Source: Pseudomonas xionganensis
GTDB lineage: Bacteria; Pseudomonadota; Gammaproteobacteria; Pseudomonadales; Pseudomonadaceae
Length of the DNA: 64,000 bases
Direction of reading: 5' to 3'
Assembly: GCF_009763245.1 (NCBI RefSeq)
Contig: NZ_WKJZ01000005.1
Span: forward strand, 83,437-147,436
Every line of letters starts with the position of its first letter. Position 1 is the stretch's first letter. Shown in pieces: positions 9,379 to 18,807 of the stretch. The position numbers and the translations under genes were made by a program. Under the pieces are notes generated by a model, which was not told where the DNA came from, made no database searches, and saw only the letters and a list, made by a program, of their open reading frames with translations.

Positions 9379-10334
9379 GGCTGCACCTCTACCCAGACAA
9401 ACTTGTGCGGGTCCAGACGGCTTTCCTGATCCAGCCGATAAGCCACCAGTTTGCCATTCAGCACCGCGCTGTAATCCAGGCAGGCCAGGTTGGGACGGAT
9501 CGGCGCCGGCTTACCGCTGCGCCAGTAATGGCCGACAAACAGCAGGGGTTGGTCGGCGCCGTACTTGAGCAACTCGGTCTTCTGCATTTCCGACAGCGGC
9601 ATCTGCGCCGCCAACTCGGGCAGGGCATCGGGCTGGAAGACGATATCGCCGTAGGTCTGCGGGTCTTCTTCCCAGAACTTGGTGCGAAAATGCGAACGGG
9701 TAAAGCCATCGCCACTGGTCAGGGTCATGCCGTGGGGCAGGCGCATATCGGTGCCGCGCAGCAGGCGATCGAGAGCCATATTGGCAAAGCTGCCGGGGGT
9801 GGCCGAGGCCTGGAGAAAATGCTCGTCGATGCAGGCGCCATCGAGCAGCCCGCGCAGCGACTCGATCATCCCTGCATCCCAGCAGGCGTGTACCACGCGA
9901 AAATGCCCGGCATCGATAAACAGCGGCAAGTCGTAGAACCAGGCGAGAAACTCGCGCCACTCGGCCGGATAGGCATCGAACTGTTCCAGGGTTTCCCGGA
10001 TCAGACGGGCGTGCCGGGGCGTGTGCTCGCGGACAAACTGGCGACCACTGCCCGGCGCCGCCGGGGTGCTCCAGCCTAGGGCGTTGAACTCGTGGTTGCC
10101 CATGATGCACAGGGCCTGGCCGGCCTCGACCATATCGCGCACCAGGTGCAGGGTTTCGCGGATACGCGGGCCACGGTCGACCAGATCGCCAAGGAAGATC
10201 GCCATGCGCTGCGGATGGCGCCAGACGCCCTGCTGCTGACGATAGCCCAGCCTATCGAGCAGACGCTCCAGGGTCCTGGCGCAGCCATGGATATCGCCGA
10301 TCAGGTCGTAGCCACGGGCGGGGTCGAGGTGCAT
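9375..10334 (-). CDS. metallophosphoesterase, serine/threonine protein phosphatase-like
   Basis: A 319-residue calcineurin-like phosphoesterase. The metal-binding motifs are complete: GDIHG at 13-17, GDLVDRG at 49-55 and GNHE at 79-82, with later His residues in VVHACWD and FVGHYW. This arrangement is typical of PPP-family phosphatases and bacterial diadenosine tetraphosphatase relatives; the substrate cannot be told from sequence. The gene overlaps the nadK stop (TGATG) and the rhomboid start (ATGA), so nadK, this gene and the protease are probably one transcript. Confidence 0.88.
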   Translation of the reverse strand: MHLDPARGYDLIGDIHGCARTLERLLDRLGYRQQQGVWRHPQRMAIFLGDLVDRGPRIRETLHLVRDMVEAGQALCIMGNHEFNALGWSTPAAPGSGRQFVREHTPRHARLIRETLEQFDAYPAEWREFLAWFYDLPLFIDAGHFRVVHACWDAGMIESLRGLLDGACIDEHFLQASATPGSFANMALDRLLRGTDMRLPHGMTLTSGDGFTRSHFRTKFWEEDPQTYGDIVFQPDALPELAAQMPLSEMQKTELLKYGADQPLLFVGHYWRSGKPAPIRPNLACLDYSAVLNGKLVAYRLDQESRLDPHKFVWVEVQP

Positions 10335-11224
10335 CAGTCACCTCCACCACCGAGGCGGCTGCCCCATCCCAGCTTGGTGCGGCACACCTCGTAGTAGTTG
10401 TGATCCAGCGGGTGGATCAGGCGCAGCTTCTGCGGTTTCTTGCTCACCGTAATGGTGTCACCGGGGGCGCAGGTGAAATGGTTCTGCCCATCGCAGGAAA
10501 CCTGAGGGTAGATCTGCAAGTCCTGGGACACCACGATCTTCAGCTCACTGTTGCCATCCACCACGATGGGGCGGCTGGACAGGGTGTGCGGGTACATGGG
10601 CACGATAACGATGGCATCCAGCTTGGGGTGCATGATCGGCCCGCCAGCGGACAAGGCGTAGGCGGTGGAGCCGGTGGGGGTAGCGACGATCAGGCCATCG
10701 GCCTTCTGGCTGCAGACGAACTGACCGTCGATATACAGCTCGAACTCGATCATCCGCGTCGACTTGCCCGGGTGCAGGATCACATCGTTGAGGGCATCCC
10801 CCTGGCCAATGGCCTCGCCATGGCGGCGCACCTCGGCCTCCAGCAGAAAGCGGTTTTCGCTGGTGTACTGACCTTCCAGCACCTGGGCCACCTTGACTTC
10901 CAGTTCGTCAGGCCGGATGTCGGTCAGAAAGCCCAGGCTGCCACGGTTGATCCCCAGCACCGGCACCTTGTGCCGGGCCAGGGCGCGGGCGGCGCCCAGC
11001 AGGCTGCCGTCACCACCCACCACTATGACCAAGTCACAGACCTCGCCGAGGATCTTGCGCGAGGAGGTCTGCAGGCCATGGCCCGGCAGCAGCTCGGCAA
11101 TGGTGTCTTCGAGAATCACATGCAGATGGCGGTCGAGCAGAAAGCGCTTGAGCCGGCGGATGGTCTCCAGCACCCGGCTGCTGCCCATGCGGCCGATGAT
11201 GCCGATATTGCGAAACTGATCCAT
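10334..11224 (-). CDS. nadK: NAD kinase
   Basis: A 296-residue enzyme that phosphorylates NAD to NADP using ATP. The start is the ATG at 11224 (MDQFRNIGIIGR); a longer frame upstream has no family support. The signature GGDGS is at 70-74 and TPTGSTAY at 182-189. The usual N-E before the LH of the second motif reads N-D here (LNDVILHPGK), which I believe is normal in Pseudomonas. It is the first gene of a coupled minus-strand run and is divergent from the DUF1853 gene, with about 120 bp between the two chosen starts. Confidence 0.97.
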   Translation of the reverse strand: MDQFRNIGIIGRMGSSRVLETIRRLKRFLLDRHLHVILEDTIAELLPGHGLQTSSRKILGEVCDLVIVVGGDGSLLGAARALARHKVPVLGINRGSLGFLTDIRPDELEVKVAQVLEGQYTSENRFLLEAEVRRHGEAIGQGDALNDVILHPGKSTRMIEFELYIDGQFVCSQKADGLIVATPTGSTAYALSAGGPIMHPKLDAIVIVPMYPHTLSSRPIVVDGNSELKIVVSQDLQIYPQVSCDGQNHFTCAPGDTITVSKKPQKLRLIHPLDHNYYEVCRTKLGWGSRLGGGGD

Positions 11225-11345
11225 GGTGCTCCCGCCGACTGCTCGATTTAGACAGGCTCGATTATGGGTGAAAGGCGCCGATGGCAGCAAACCCACCAGC
11301 GCCCGACAGGCACCAGCACGCGGCAGAACAGCTATGCTCGCTGAC

Positions 11346-12332
11346 ATGACGCCGTTGATTGAACTGTGCGACCTGCCCGAGCGGCTGCACCACCCCCTGG
11401 TGCGTGATCTGGCCTGGGTCGTCCTATCGCCCCCCTTGCTGAGCAGCCCACCCTGCCCACAGCGCCACCCGCTCAGCGCCAGTCGCTGGTGGCGCCAGCC
11501 AGCGCTGCTTGGCGACTGGCTGCTGCGTCAGGATCAGGACCAGCATGCCCTGCAAGCCTGGCTGGCCCAGAGTTCGGTACGCCGCCTGGGGCTTTACTAC
11601 GAACGGCTCTGGCAGTTCATCCTGCAGGCCGCCCCCGATGTCGAGGTGCTGGCGGCCAATCTGCCGATCCGCCAGCACTGCCATACCCTGGGCGAGCTGG
11701 ACCTGCTGCTGCGCGATGAGCAGGGAGTGCATCATCTGGAACTGGCGATCAAGCTCTACCTGGGCCTGGACACCGACAAGGGTCGCGCAGCAAACAACTG
11801 GCTGGGACCAGGCAGCCATGATCGTCTGGATATCAAGCTCGATCACCTGAGCCGTCATCAGCTACCCCTGTCCGGCCGGACTGAAGCCCTGCCGAGCCTC
11901 AACCCCTTGAATATCAGTCAGCCCCAGGCCGCACTCTGGCTCAGTGGCTACCTGTTCTACCCCTGGCAAGCACCCATCGATAGCCCACAAGGCAGCAATC
12001 CCGCGCACCTACGCGGGCGCTGGGTCCATCAGCGGCACTGGGATGAGTTTGTCGACAAACAATCGGACGGGCGCTGGCAAGCCCTGGTCCGCCACCGCTG
12101 GTTAAGCCCGGCGCATATCGACGCGAATGAACTGTGGACGACGGAGCATTTTCGCCAATGGCGCCAGGCCCTGCCCGAGGATGCCCAGGCCCAGCTGCTG
12201 GTACGCCTGGAAGCAGATACAGAGGGCCTGTGGCGGGAAGCCGAACGCATCTTTCTGGTCAACGACGCCTGGCCGCAGACAGCGTCAAAGACTGCGTTCG
12301 GTACGCCCACCGGAGCGCGCCAGATAACCTGA
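11346..12332 (+). CDS. DUF1853 family protein
   Basis: A 328-residue cytoplasmic protein, read from the ATG at 11346 (MTPLIELCDLPERL). An ATG four codons earlier at 11334 is an alternative; neither has a clear ribosome site. The N-terminal block LHHPLVRDLAWVVLSPPLL and the core ELDLLLRDEQGVHHLELAIKLYLG are typical of DUF1853. The acidic residues ELDLLL with a downstream E-x-K pattern recall PD-(D/E)XK nuclease folds, but this is only a resemblance. It is the one plus-strand gene in this block. Its 3' end overlaps the convergent cyclic-nucleotide/rhodanese gene by 48 bases. Confidence 0.8.
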   Translation: MTPLIELCDLPERLHHPLVRDLAWVVLSPPLLSSPPCPQRHPLSASRWWRQPALLGDWLLRQDQDQHALQAWLAQSSVRRLGLYYERLWQFILQAAPDVEVLAANLPIRQHCHTLGELDLLLRDEQGVHHLELAIKLYLGLDTDKGRAANNWLGPGSHDRLDIKLDHLSRHQLPLSGRTEALPSLNPLNISQPQAALWLSGYLFYPWQAPIDSPQGSNPAHLRGRWVHQRHWDEFVDKQSDGRWQALVRHRWLSPAHIDANELWTTEHFRQWRQALPEDAQAQLLVRLEADTEGLWREAERIFLVNDAWPQTASKTAFGTPTGARQIT

Positions 12333-13391
12333 GCCGCTTTCGCACAGCAGAGCATCGCGCTGCACCGGTGGCAAGGCATCCACCCCGTCGCGCAGGGCAT
12401 AGGCACTAAAGCCCAGCTGGGTAAGCAGAAAGACTGCACTCACACTGCGCTTGCCACTGTCGCAGTAGCACAGATAGGTTCGATTCTTATCCAGCAGACG
12501 CGCTTTCAACCGCAACAGCTGCAAAGGCATATTCAGCGACTGCAGGGCATGGGCCCGCTCATACTCCTTCTGCAGGCGCACATCCAGCCACTGCGCCCCG
12601 GCCGCCAGCAGGCGCGAAGCCTCGCCCAGGGACACTTCATTGACCACCGGCGCCTTGAGCAGGGCGAAGAAGTCCTGGCGATCCAGACGCAGCACCACGC
12701 CATCATCCAGCATGGTCACCGTGGCATTGCGCGGGCTGTCCGCAAGCAGCGCTTCCTCGCCAAAGCAGGCACCGATTTCCAGTTCGGCCAGTACCTGTTG
12801 CTCACTGCCGGCCCCGCGCATCACCTCGGCTCGGCCAGTTTTGAGGAAATAACAGCAGTCGCCCGCCTCACCCTCGGCCAGCACCGTGCTGCCGGCGGCC
12901 AGTTCGACACGCTGCAAACGCTCAAGCATGGCACGCACATTGGACGGCGGCACCTTGGCAAATAGCGGGTTCTCCAGCAGGCGTTCCAGCCACTCCAGCT
13001 CATCCTCGCCCTGCCCCAGTTCCAGCAGCAGGTCATGGTAGGCCAGGCGCCAGGTCAGCATACGGTTGAGCGTGGCGGTATCCAGCGCCAGTACGCTGGC
13101 ATCGGTCAGGGCGCGGGCTTCATGCAGACGCGGCAGGCTCGGCGACAGCGGATGACAACTGAGCTCGCTGCCGGCCTGTACCCGCTGCACCCCTTCGGCC
13201 GACTGCAGCAACAATTCACCCGCCAACAGGTAATAGGTGACCCGGGCCTGATCGCCCGGGCGAAACAACACCTGCCCCTGGAGTAAAGGCTGGGGCGTCA
13301 ACTGGCCACGCAATTCGCGCCACTGCTGCTCGGACAACACATTGAGCGGCGTCAGGCTGCGTAACTGTTCGGGGTTGAGGGGTTCGCTCAT
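12285..13391 (-). CDS. cyclic-nucleotide-binding domain / rhodanese fusion protein
   Basis: A 368-residue soluble protein with three domains in order. The first CNB-like fold (about 15-115) is degenerate. The second CNB domain (about 140-245) has an intact phosphate-binding cassette, FGEEALL at 210-216 with Arg221 in SPRNATV. A rhodanese domain (about 258-350) has a loop with Cys310 in CYCDSGKRS. It may link cyclic nucleotide sensing to sulfur transfer, but no partner is visible. The upstream PLP enzyme overlaps by four bases (ATGA), so both are co-transcribed. The 3' end overlaps the DUF1853 gene on the other strand. Confidence 0.85.
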   Translation of the reverse strand: MSEPLNPEQLRSLTPLNVLSEQQWRELRGQLTPQPLLQGQVLFRPGDQARVTYYLLAGELLLQSAEGVQRVQAGSELSCHPLSPSLPRLHEARALTDASVLALDTATLNRMLTWRLAYHDLLLELGQGEDELEWLERLLENPLFAKVPPSNVRAMLERLQRVELAAGSTVLAEGEAGDCCYFLKTGRAEVMRGAGSEQQVLAELEIGACFGEEALLADSPRNATVTMLDDGVVLRLDRQDFFALLKAPVVNEVSLGEASRLLAAGAQWLDVRLQKEYERAHALQSLNMPLQLLRLKARLLDKNRTYLCYCDSGKRSVSAVFLLTQLGFSAYALRDGVDALPPVQRDALLCESGSGYLARSGGRTERSL

Positions 13392-14386
13392 GGAATTTCC
13401 AGGCTCCGCTGGTCAGACTTCAGTGTAGCCATCTTGCTTGGCTCGGCATATGCGCTGGCTCGACACGCCTGCACTGCAGCCTTGCGCCCTTGCAAGCCAC
13501 CTGTGTGCACAAACAGCAGGCGGCTGCCGCGAGCAAAATAACCGGCCTGCACGCGCTCACGCAACGCCAGCAATGCCTTGGCGGTATAAACCGGCTCCAA
13601 AGGCAGGGCCGTTTCGTCTTCGCACTGGCGCATAAAGGCCAGTAACTCGTGATCAACCCGGGCAAAACCGCCCCGCGCCGCCGGCACCAGTGCGTAGCCC
13701 TGATCCGCCGCGCCGGCCTCTCGCAGGATCTCCCGCACCTGGGTGGCGATGCCATAACGTTCGGGCACCGCCAGCGCCCCATAGACCACACGCCGCCCCG
13801 CCTCGGCCAGCACCAGCCCGGCCAGGGTAGTGCCACTGCCGACAGCCAGCCACCAGGCATCAAAGTCCGCCCAGCCGATGGCGGCGAGTTGGCTTTCCAG
13901 CAGTTCGCGCAACACGCCACAACCGCGCGCACCCAACAAACCGCCGCCACCCTCGGGCACGGCATGAAATGCCGGATATCGTTCCAGCCAGGGCCACCAG
14001 AACCCAGGCTGATGGCGAGCCCGATAAGCGCCATAGTCGAGCCAGTGCAGCTGCATGCCAAAAGCCTGCAGATCGCGCACCGTAGGGGTGTCTTGAGGTT
14101 CGCCACGCAGCAGGCCAACCGTGGCAAAGCCGAAACGCCGGCCCGCAGCGGCCAGGGCATGCAAATGATTGGAATGGGACCCGCCCAGGCTGATCAGGCC
14201 TTGTGCCTCCTGGGCCGCTGCCTGTTCCAGGTGATACCTGAGTTTGAACCATTTGTTGCCGCTGATCAGCGGATCCAGCAGATCCAGGCGCAATACCGCC
14301 AACTCAACCCCAGCCGCAGCCGCCCAGGACGTGGCGAAGACCTGCAGGGGTGCCGACGGCGACCAGGCTGGCGCGATAACAGGCAA
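13388..14386 (-). CDS. PLP-dependent deaminase/desulfhydrase (ACC deaminase or D-cysteine desulfhydrase family)
   Basis: A 332-residue fold-type II PLP enzyme. GNKWFKLRYHL at 43-53 contains the expected Schiff-base Lys (probably K48), GGSHSNHLHALAAAG at about 68-82 is the substrate and phosphate-binding loop, and GSGTTLAGL at about 183-191 binds the PLP phosphate. Family members cleave D-cysteine or 1-aminocyclopropane-1-carboxylate; sequence alone does not decide. The start appears to be TTG at 14386, three bases past the upstream TAA, which suggests translational coupling. The rhodanese fusion gene directly downstream would fit sulfur released from cysteine, an inference only. Confidence 0.82.
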   Translation of the reverse strand: MPVIAPAWSPSAPLQVFATSWAAAAGVELAVLRLDLLDPLISGNKWFKLRYHLEQAAAQEAQGLISLGGSHSNHLHALAAAGRRFGFATVGLLRGEPQDTPTVRDLQAFGMQLHWLDYGAYRARHQPGFWWPWLERYPAFHAVPEGGGGLLGARGCGVLRELLESQLAAIGWADFDAWWLAVGSGTTLAGLVLAEAGRRVVYGALAVPERYGIATQVREILREAGAADQGYALVPAARGGFARVDHELLAFMRQCEDETALPLEPVYTAKALLALRERVQAGYFARGSRLLFVHTGGLQGRKAAVQACRASAYAEPSKMATLKSDQRSLEIP

Positions 14387-14389
14387 GGC

Positions 14390-15766
14390 TTAGCTGACGG
14401 TGCGCAGGCGGCTGCTGGCTTTGTGCCGGGCACAGCAGTTGGAGTCACCCATGATAAAGCGGCTCGGCGTATCCACCCGGTCGATGGGGATGGCGCAGCG
14501 TTCGCCACTGGACAGCAGCCCCTCGCAGCAGGGCTGCTGATAATGGGCCAGCCACTGGCGATACTGCTCTTCGGAGACATAACACTTGGCCGCCACATAG
14601 GCCATGGGATTGTCCTGATAGGCGGCGATATCCTGCAGGGCAATGGTCAGGTGACCGGCGCCCGGGTGATACACGACAAAGACCACGCCCAGTTTGGCCA
14701 GACGCTCAAGCACCTGTCCGCCGCCCTGGCTGGCCAGCTCGTCACGCTCACGTTTGAGACGCTCGATCTCTTCCTTGAGACGAGCCTCCTGCTCGCCGTG
14801 ATAGGCCAGTTCGACATCACGGATGGCGATCTGTTCCTTGTACTCGATGACCGCGCTGGCCACTTTGGCCTGCAGCTCGCTCTCCAGCTGCGCGCGCAGG
14901 CCATCGCTGGCACTGCGACCATGCTGCTCCAGCGCCTGAATCTGCTTGGTCATTTCCTCACGGGAACGTTGCAAGCTCTGAGCCTGGGCAGCTAACTCCT
15001 GCTTCAGGCTGGCATTCAGGGCTTCCTGCTGCTGCAGGGCCTGATGCAGGCCATGTATCTGAGCCTGCAGGCCCTTACTCTGCTCATCATGGACCAGCTT
15101 CAGCTTGGCCAATTCTTCCTCATGCTGGCGAGTCAGACTGCTGATGCGCAGGCGTTGTTGCTTGATCAACTGCGCCGTCTTGAGGCGATGCTCCTGGTCG
15201 TGTTTTTCCCCGCTGCGCTCCGCTTCGGCCTTCTCCAGGGCCTGTTCCTGGGTATACCAGCGGTCTTCAGAGGCCATCTGCAAGCGTTCGGGTGCCACCA
15301 CCTGGGACGCTTCTTCTTCAATCAGAATGCCCAATACATTGCGTTTGACCGCATCGCGCAACAGAATCAGGTCGTTCTGCCCCGGTGCAAGGCTCGGGTC
15401 CCACATATGCATCTGGTGCCAGGACACCGGGCACTGGCTGCGACAGGCCAGACGAATCGGTCCGGCGCCCAGATCGGGGCCACGACCGGCCTTTTCCGCC
15501 AGGTGCTGCAGGGGCATGTTCCAGCCCGAGTCGGGCGCACCCTTCTCGTCGAAGTCCAGATAGAAGAACACCAGCGCCTTGATCATCAACCGCGGATTGA
15601 TCAGCACATAGGCCACGCGCATCTGCTGATCGGCAAACTCAGGCAGGTTGACCACGCCATCGAGCAGGGCTTCAAACTCGGGCAGGAACATCTGCTTGCA
15701 GATACCGCCGCGTTCGCTGAAGAACATCACGGCCTCAACCATCTGCGGCTTGCTCTGCATGCTCAT
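14390..15766 (-). CDS. coiled-coil protein with Cys-rich ends, function unknown
   Basis: A 458-residue cytoplasmic protein with start ATG at 15766 and ribosome site AGAGGAAAG. Residues 1-150 form a globular domain with CRSQCPVSWHQMHMWDP. Residues about 170-370 are a long Gln/Glu/Lys/Leu-rich coiled coil (for example LIKQQRLRISSLTRQHEEEL). A C-terminal domain of about 90 residues is Cys/His-rich (CCEGLLSSGERC, then NCCARH) and could bind a metal. I recognise a family of similar Pseudomonas hypotheticals but no function. It lies three bases upstream of the PLP enzyme, so the two are probably one operon. Confidence 0.75.
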   Translation of the reverse strand: MSMQSKPQMVEAVMFFSERGGICKQMFLPEFEALLDGVVNLPEFADQQMRVAYVLINPRLMIKALVFFYLDFDEKGAPDSGWNMPLQHLAEKAGRGPDLGAGPIRLACRSQCPVSWHQMHMWDPSLAPGQNDLILLRDAVKRNVLGILIEEEASQVVAPERLQMASEDRWYTQEQALEKAEAERSGEKHDQEHRLKTAQLIKQQRLRISSLTRQHEEELAKLKLVHDEQSKGLQAQIHGLHQALQQQEALNASLKQELAAQAQSLQRSREEMTKQIQALEQHGRSASDGLRAQLESELQAKVASAVIEYKEQIAIRDVELAYHGEQEARLKEEIERLKRERDELASQGGGQVLERLAKLGVVFVVYHPGAGHLTIALQDIAAYQDNPMAYVAAKCYVSEEQYRQWLAHYQQPCCEGLLSSGERCAIPIDRVDTPSRFIMGDSNCCARHKASSRLRTVS

Positions 15767-16065
15767 GGACTTTCCTCTATGCCGAAACGGGGCGCACCGT
15801 TCAACGCGTAACAGCAGTTCGCTCAATGACACCACAGCCAGGCGCATTGAACAAACAGACCATCATCTGACAGCTCAAGTTCTGCACCTGTGGAGGCAGC
15901 ACGGCTGAATTCAGACAAGTCTAGGGGAAAAGCTGCGCGCAGCAATGTGACTGGGTTGGCACTGACCCGGCAGGTGCTGCGACAAAAGCACGATGGCAGG
16001 GAAAAAATGTGATGGGTTTGGTGCAACCAGCCGAAAAACGGCTGGCACACCGGTACTCGATCGGC
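15767..16065. other. 299-bp non-coding region
   Basis: No credible gene. Near its right end, at 16027-16045, is a perfect 7-bp hairpin CCAGCCG-aaaaa-CGGCTGG just past the stop of the NTF2-like gene; on the minus strand it lacks a T run, so it is at best a weak terminator. The left part should carry the promoter of the coiled-coil gene; I could not pick it out. Confidence 0.4.
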
Positions 16066-16500
16066 TTACACGCCCTTGGCGGCAGCCAAGAAAGGCGCCA
16101 AACGCCGCCCCATTTCATCGCCAAGGGCCTGCAGGCCGCTCATGGGCCGAATCATCACCTCGAACTCGACGATCTTGCCCGCCTCATCGAAGCGGATCAT
16201 ATCGATTCCCTTGAGTTCACGCTCGCCCACCCGGGCACTGAATTCCAGCACCACGCTCAGGCCATCGGCCGTGCCCAGCTCGCGGTGGTAGGCAAAATCG
16301 ACAAAGACCTTGCTCACGGTATTCAGGATCAGCGACACCATGGGGGCGCCGACGTATGGCTTGAAGGCCATGGGGGAACGGAACACCGCTTGCGGATGCA
16401 GCAGCTCAGGCAGCCGGCTCAGGTCATTGCCCTGCATCAGGCCATGCCACTGCGCAAGGGTGGCGGCCGCAGCCAGCTGCAGTTGGAGGTTGGCGGTCAC
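16066..16500 (-). CDS. NTF2-like (SnoaL/limonene epoxide hydrolase fold) protein
   Basis: A 144-residue protein of the nuclear transport factor 2 fold. The start is most likely GTG at 16500, with GGAG six bases upstream; the frame continues further upstream but would cross the fadH terminator. Conserved features are an N-terminal helix with W-H-x-L, the LLHPQAVFRSPMAF strand, and a C-terminal FDEAGKIVEFEVMIRP strand pair. Such proteins are small isomerases, hydrolases or ligand binders. It lies just downstream of fadH on the same strand but behind a strong terminator. Confidence 0.75.
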   Translation of the reverse strand: MTANLQLQLAAAATLAQWHGLMQGNDLSRLPELLHPQAVFRSPMAFKPYVGAPMVSLILNTVSKVFVDFAYHRELGTADGLSVVLEFSARVGERELKGIDMIRFDEAGKIVEFEVMIRPMSGLQALGDEMGRRLAPFLAAAKGV

Positions 16501-16532
16501 GGGTTTCTCCTTTTTTATTATTGGCCATCTGC

Positions 16533-16561
16533 AAAACGCCCCGCACGAGGCGGGGCGTTTT
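16533..16561 (-). terminator. Rho-independent terminator of fadH
   Basis: A perfect 12-bp stem, AAAACGCCCCGC and its complement, with a 5-base loop, followed by T on the minus strand. It begins five bases past the fadH stop codon. The stem is very GC-rich with flanking A and T runs, so it could work in both directions. Confidence 0.9.
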
Positions 16562-16565
16562 GTCA

Positions 16566-18599
16566 TCAGAGGGCAGCGGCGAGGCGCGAGCCCTGGTTGA
16601 TCGCCCGCTTGGCATCCAGCTCGGCGGCGACGTCGGCACCACCAATCAGGTGCACAGTCTGCCCGGCGGCCACCAGGTCGTCGTGCAGCTCGCGCAGCGG
16701 GTCCTGGCCGGCGCAGACGATCACGGTGTCCACCGGCAACACCTGCGGCTCACCTTCGCCGATGCGGATATGCAGGCCGGCGTCATCCACCTTGAGGTAT
16801 TCCACCGAGTTGAGCATCTGCACGTTCTTGTTTTTCAGGCCCGTGCGGTGAATCCAGCCAGTGGTCTTGCCAAGACCGTCACCGACCTTGGTTTTCTTGC
16901 GCTGCAGCAAAAATACCTCACGCGCCGCCGGATGCGGATGGGCCTGCACGCCGGCAACACCGCCACGGGCTTCCAGGGCGGTGTCGATCCCCCACTCTTT
17001 CCAGAACTCCTCGCGGTTGAGGCTGGTGGCCTCGCCCTGGTGGGTGATGAACTCGGAGACATCGAAGCCGATGCCGCCGGCACCGATCACCGCCACTTTC
17101 TGGCCGACCGGCTTGCGCTGCAGGATGGCGTCCAGATAGCTGATCACCTTGGCATGCTCGATACCCGGAATGGCTGGGGTGCGCGGGGCGATACCGGTGG
17201 CCAGGATGATCTCGTCATAACCGCCCTTGGTCAGATCCTCGGCAGATACACGGGTATTCAGGCGCAGGTCGACACCGGTGGTTTCCAGCTTGCGCTTGAA
17301 GTAACGCAGGGTCTCGAAGAACTCTTCCTTGCCCGGCACACGCTTGGCCACGTTGAACTGGCCGCCGATTTCGCTGGCCGAATCGAACAGGGTAACGCTA
17401 TGGCCGCGCTCGGCGGCTACGGTGGCGGCGGACAGACCGGCCGGGCCGGCGCCGACCACGGCGATCTTCTTCACCGCAGTGGTAGGGATATAGTTCAGCT
17501 CGGTTTCGTGGCAGGCGCGCGGGTTGACCAGGCAGCTGGTCAGCTTGCCGCCGAAGGTGTGGTCCAGGCAGGCCTGGTTGCAGCCGATGCAGGTGTTGAT
17601 CTCGTCCGCGCGGCCTTCGGCGGCCTTGTTGACGAAATCCGGGTCGGCGAGGAACGGACGGGCCATGGACACCATGTCGGCATCACCCTCGGACAGCACC
17701 TGCTCGGCCACTTCCGGGGTGTTGATGCGATTGGTGGTAATCAGCGGAATGCTCACCTCGCCGCGCAGCTTGGCGGTGACCTTGGTGAACGCCGCACGCG
17801 GCACCTTAGTGGCGATGGTCGGGATGCGCGCCTCGTGCCAGCCGATACCGGTGTTGATCAGGGTCGCGCCAGCCTGCTCGATGGCCTTGGCCAGCAACAC
17901 GATCTCGTCCCAGGTGCTCCCGCCCTCGACCAGGTCGAGCATGGACAGGCGGTAGATGATAATGAAATTCGGACCGACGGCCTCGCGCGCACGGCGCACG
18001 ATTTCCACCGGCAGGCGCATGCGGTTCTCATAGCTACCGCCCCAGCGGTCGGTGCGCTGGTTGGTGTGGGCCACCAGGAACTGGTTGATGAAGTAGCCTT
18101 CCGAGCCCATGATCTCGACGCCGTCATACTCGGCCTGCTGGGCCAGCACGGAGCAATTGACGAAGTCCTGGATCTGCTTCTCGATGCCCTCCTCATCCAA
18201 TTCCTTGGGTTTGAACGGGTTGATCGGCGCCTGGATGGCGCTCGGTGCCACCGATTTGGGGCTGTAGGCATAGCGGCCGGCATGCAGGATCTGCATGCAG
18301 ATCTTGCCGTCGGCTTCATGCACCGCGCGGGTCACGATCTTGTGCTTCTCGGCTTCTTCCGCAGTGGTCAGCTTGGCCGCCCCGGAATACACGCCGCCTT
18401 CCTCGTTCGGGCCAATACCGCCAGTCACCATCAGGCCGACACCGCCACGGGCACGTTCGGCGAAATAGGCCGCCATGCGCTCGAAGCCACCCGGCTTCTC
18501 TTCCAGCCCGGTGTGCATGGAACCCATCAGGGTGCGGTTCTTCAGGGTGGTGAAGCCCAGATCCAGCGGGGCAAGCAGGTGCGGGTAGTGAGCAGTCAT
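16566..18599 (-). CDS. fadH: NADPH-dependent 2,4-dienoyl-CoA reductase
   Basis: A 677-residue flavoprotein that reduces 2,4-dienoyl-CoA during beta-oxidation of unsaturated fatty acids. The start is ATG at 18599 (MTAHYPHLLAP) with GGAG upstream. An N-terminal old-yellow-enzyme TIM barrel (about 1-360) contains the proton donors Tyr169 (SEGYF) and His255 (GWHEAR). A 4Fe-4S motif has Cys337, 340, 344 and 356, and a C-terminal FAD/NADPH half begins VVGAGPAGLS at about 381-390. All key residues match the E. coli enzyme pattern. The AraC regulator gene is divergent, 208 bp away, and may control it. Confidence 0.96.
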   Translation of the reverse strand: MTAHYPHLLAPLDLGFTTLKNRTLMGSMHTGLEEKPGGFERMAAYFAERARGGVGLMVTGGIGPNEEGGVYSGAAKLTTAEEAEKHKIVTRAVHEADGKICMQILHAGRYAYSPKSVAPSAIQAPINPFKPKELDEEGIEKQIQDFVNCSVLAQQAEYDGVEIMGSEGYFINQFLVAHTNQRTDRWGGSYENRMRLPVEIVRRAREAVGPNFIIIYRLSMLDLVEGGSTWDEIVLLAKAIEQAGATLINTGIGWHEARIPTIATKVPRAAFTKVTAKLRGEVSIPLITTNRINTPEVAEQVLSEGDADMVSMARPFLADPDFVNKAAEGRADEINTCIGCNQACLDHTFGGKLTSCLVNPRACHETELNYIPTTAVKKIAVVGAGPAGLSAATVAAERGHSVTLFDSASEIGGQFNVAKRVPGKEEFFETLRYFKRKLETTGVDLRLNTRVSAEDLTKGGYDEIILATGIAPRTPAIPGIEHAKVISYLDAILQRKPVGQKVAVIGAGGIGFDVSEFITHQGEATSLNREEFWKEWGIDTALEARGGVAGVQAHPHPAAREVFLLQRKKTKVGDGLGKTTGWIHRTGLKNKNVQMLNSVEYLKVDDAGLHIRIGEGEPQVLPVDTVIVCAGQDPLRELHDDLVAAGQTVHLIGGADVAAELDAKRAINQGSRLAAAL

Positions 18600-18807
18600 G
18601 AAGATCTCCACATCGGATGTCGGCTTTTCACGGAAGTGCTGCGGCCTCTTGATGGGCTGCAGTCGATATGGTCTAGACGATAATCAGGCCAGGCGAGAGC
18701 CTCAATGACTTAAAGTGACAAGTTATTGATCAAAAATAACAGTACAGTCTTGGCAGATCACCCGGCCCTGCCTAAGCTGCCGCACAAACGCCCAACACGA
18801 GCTCAGC

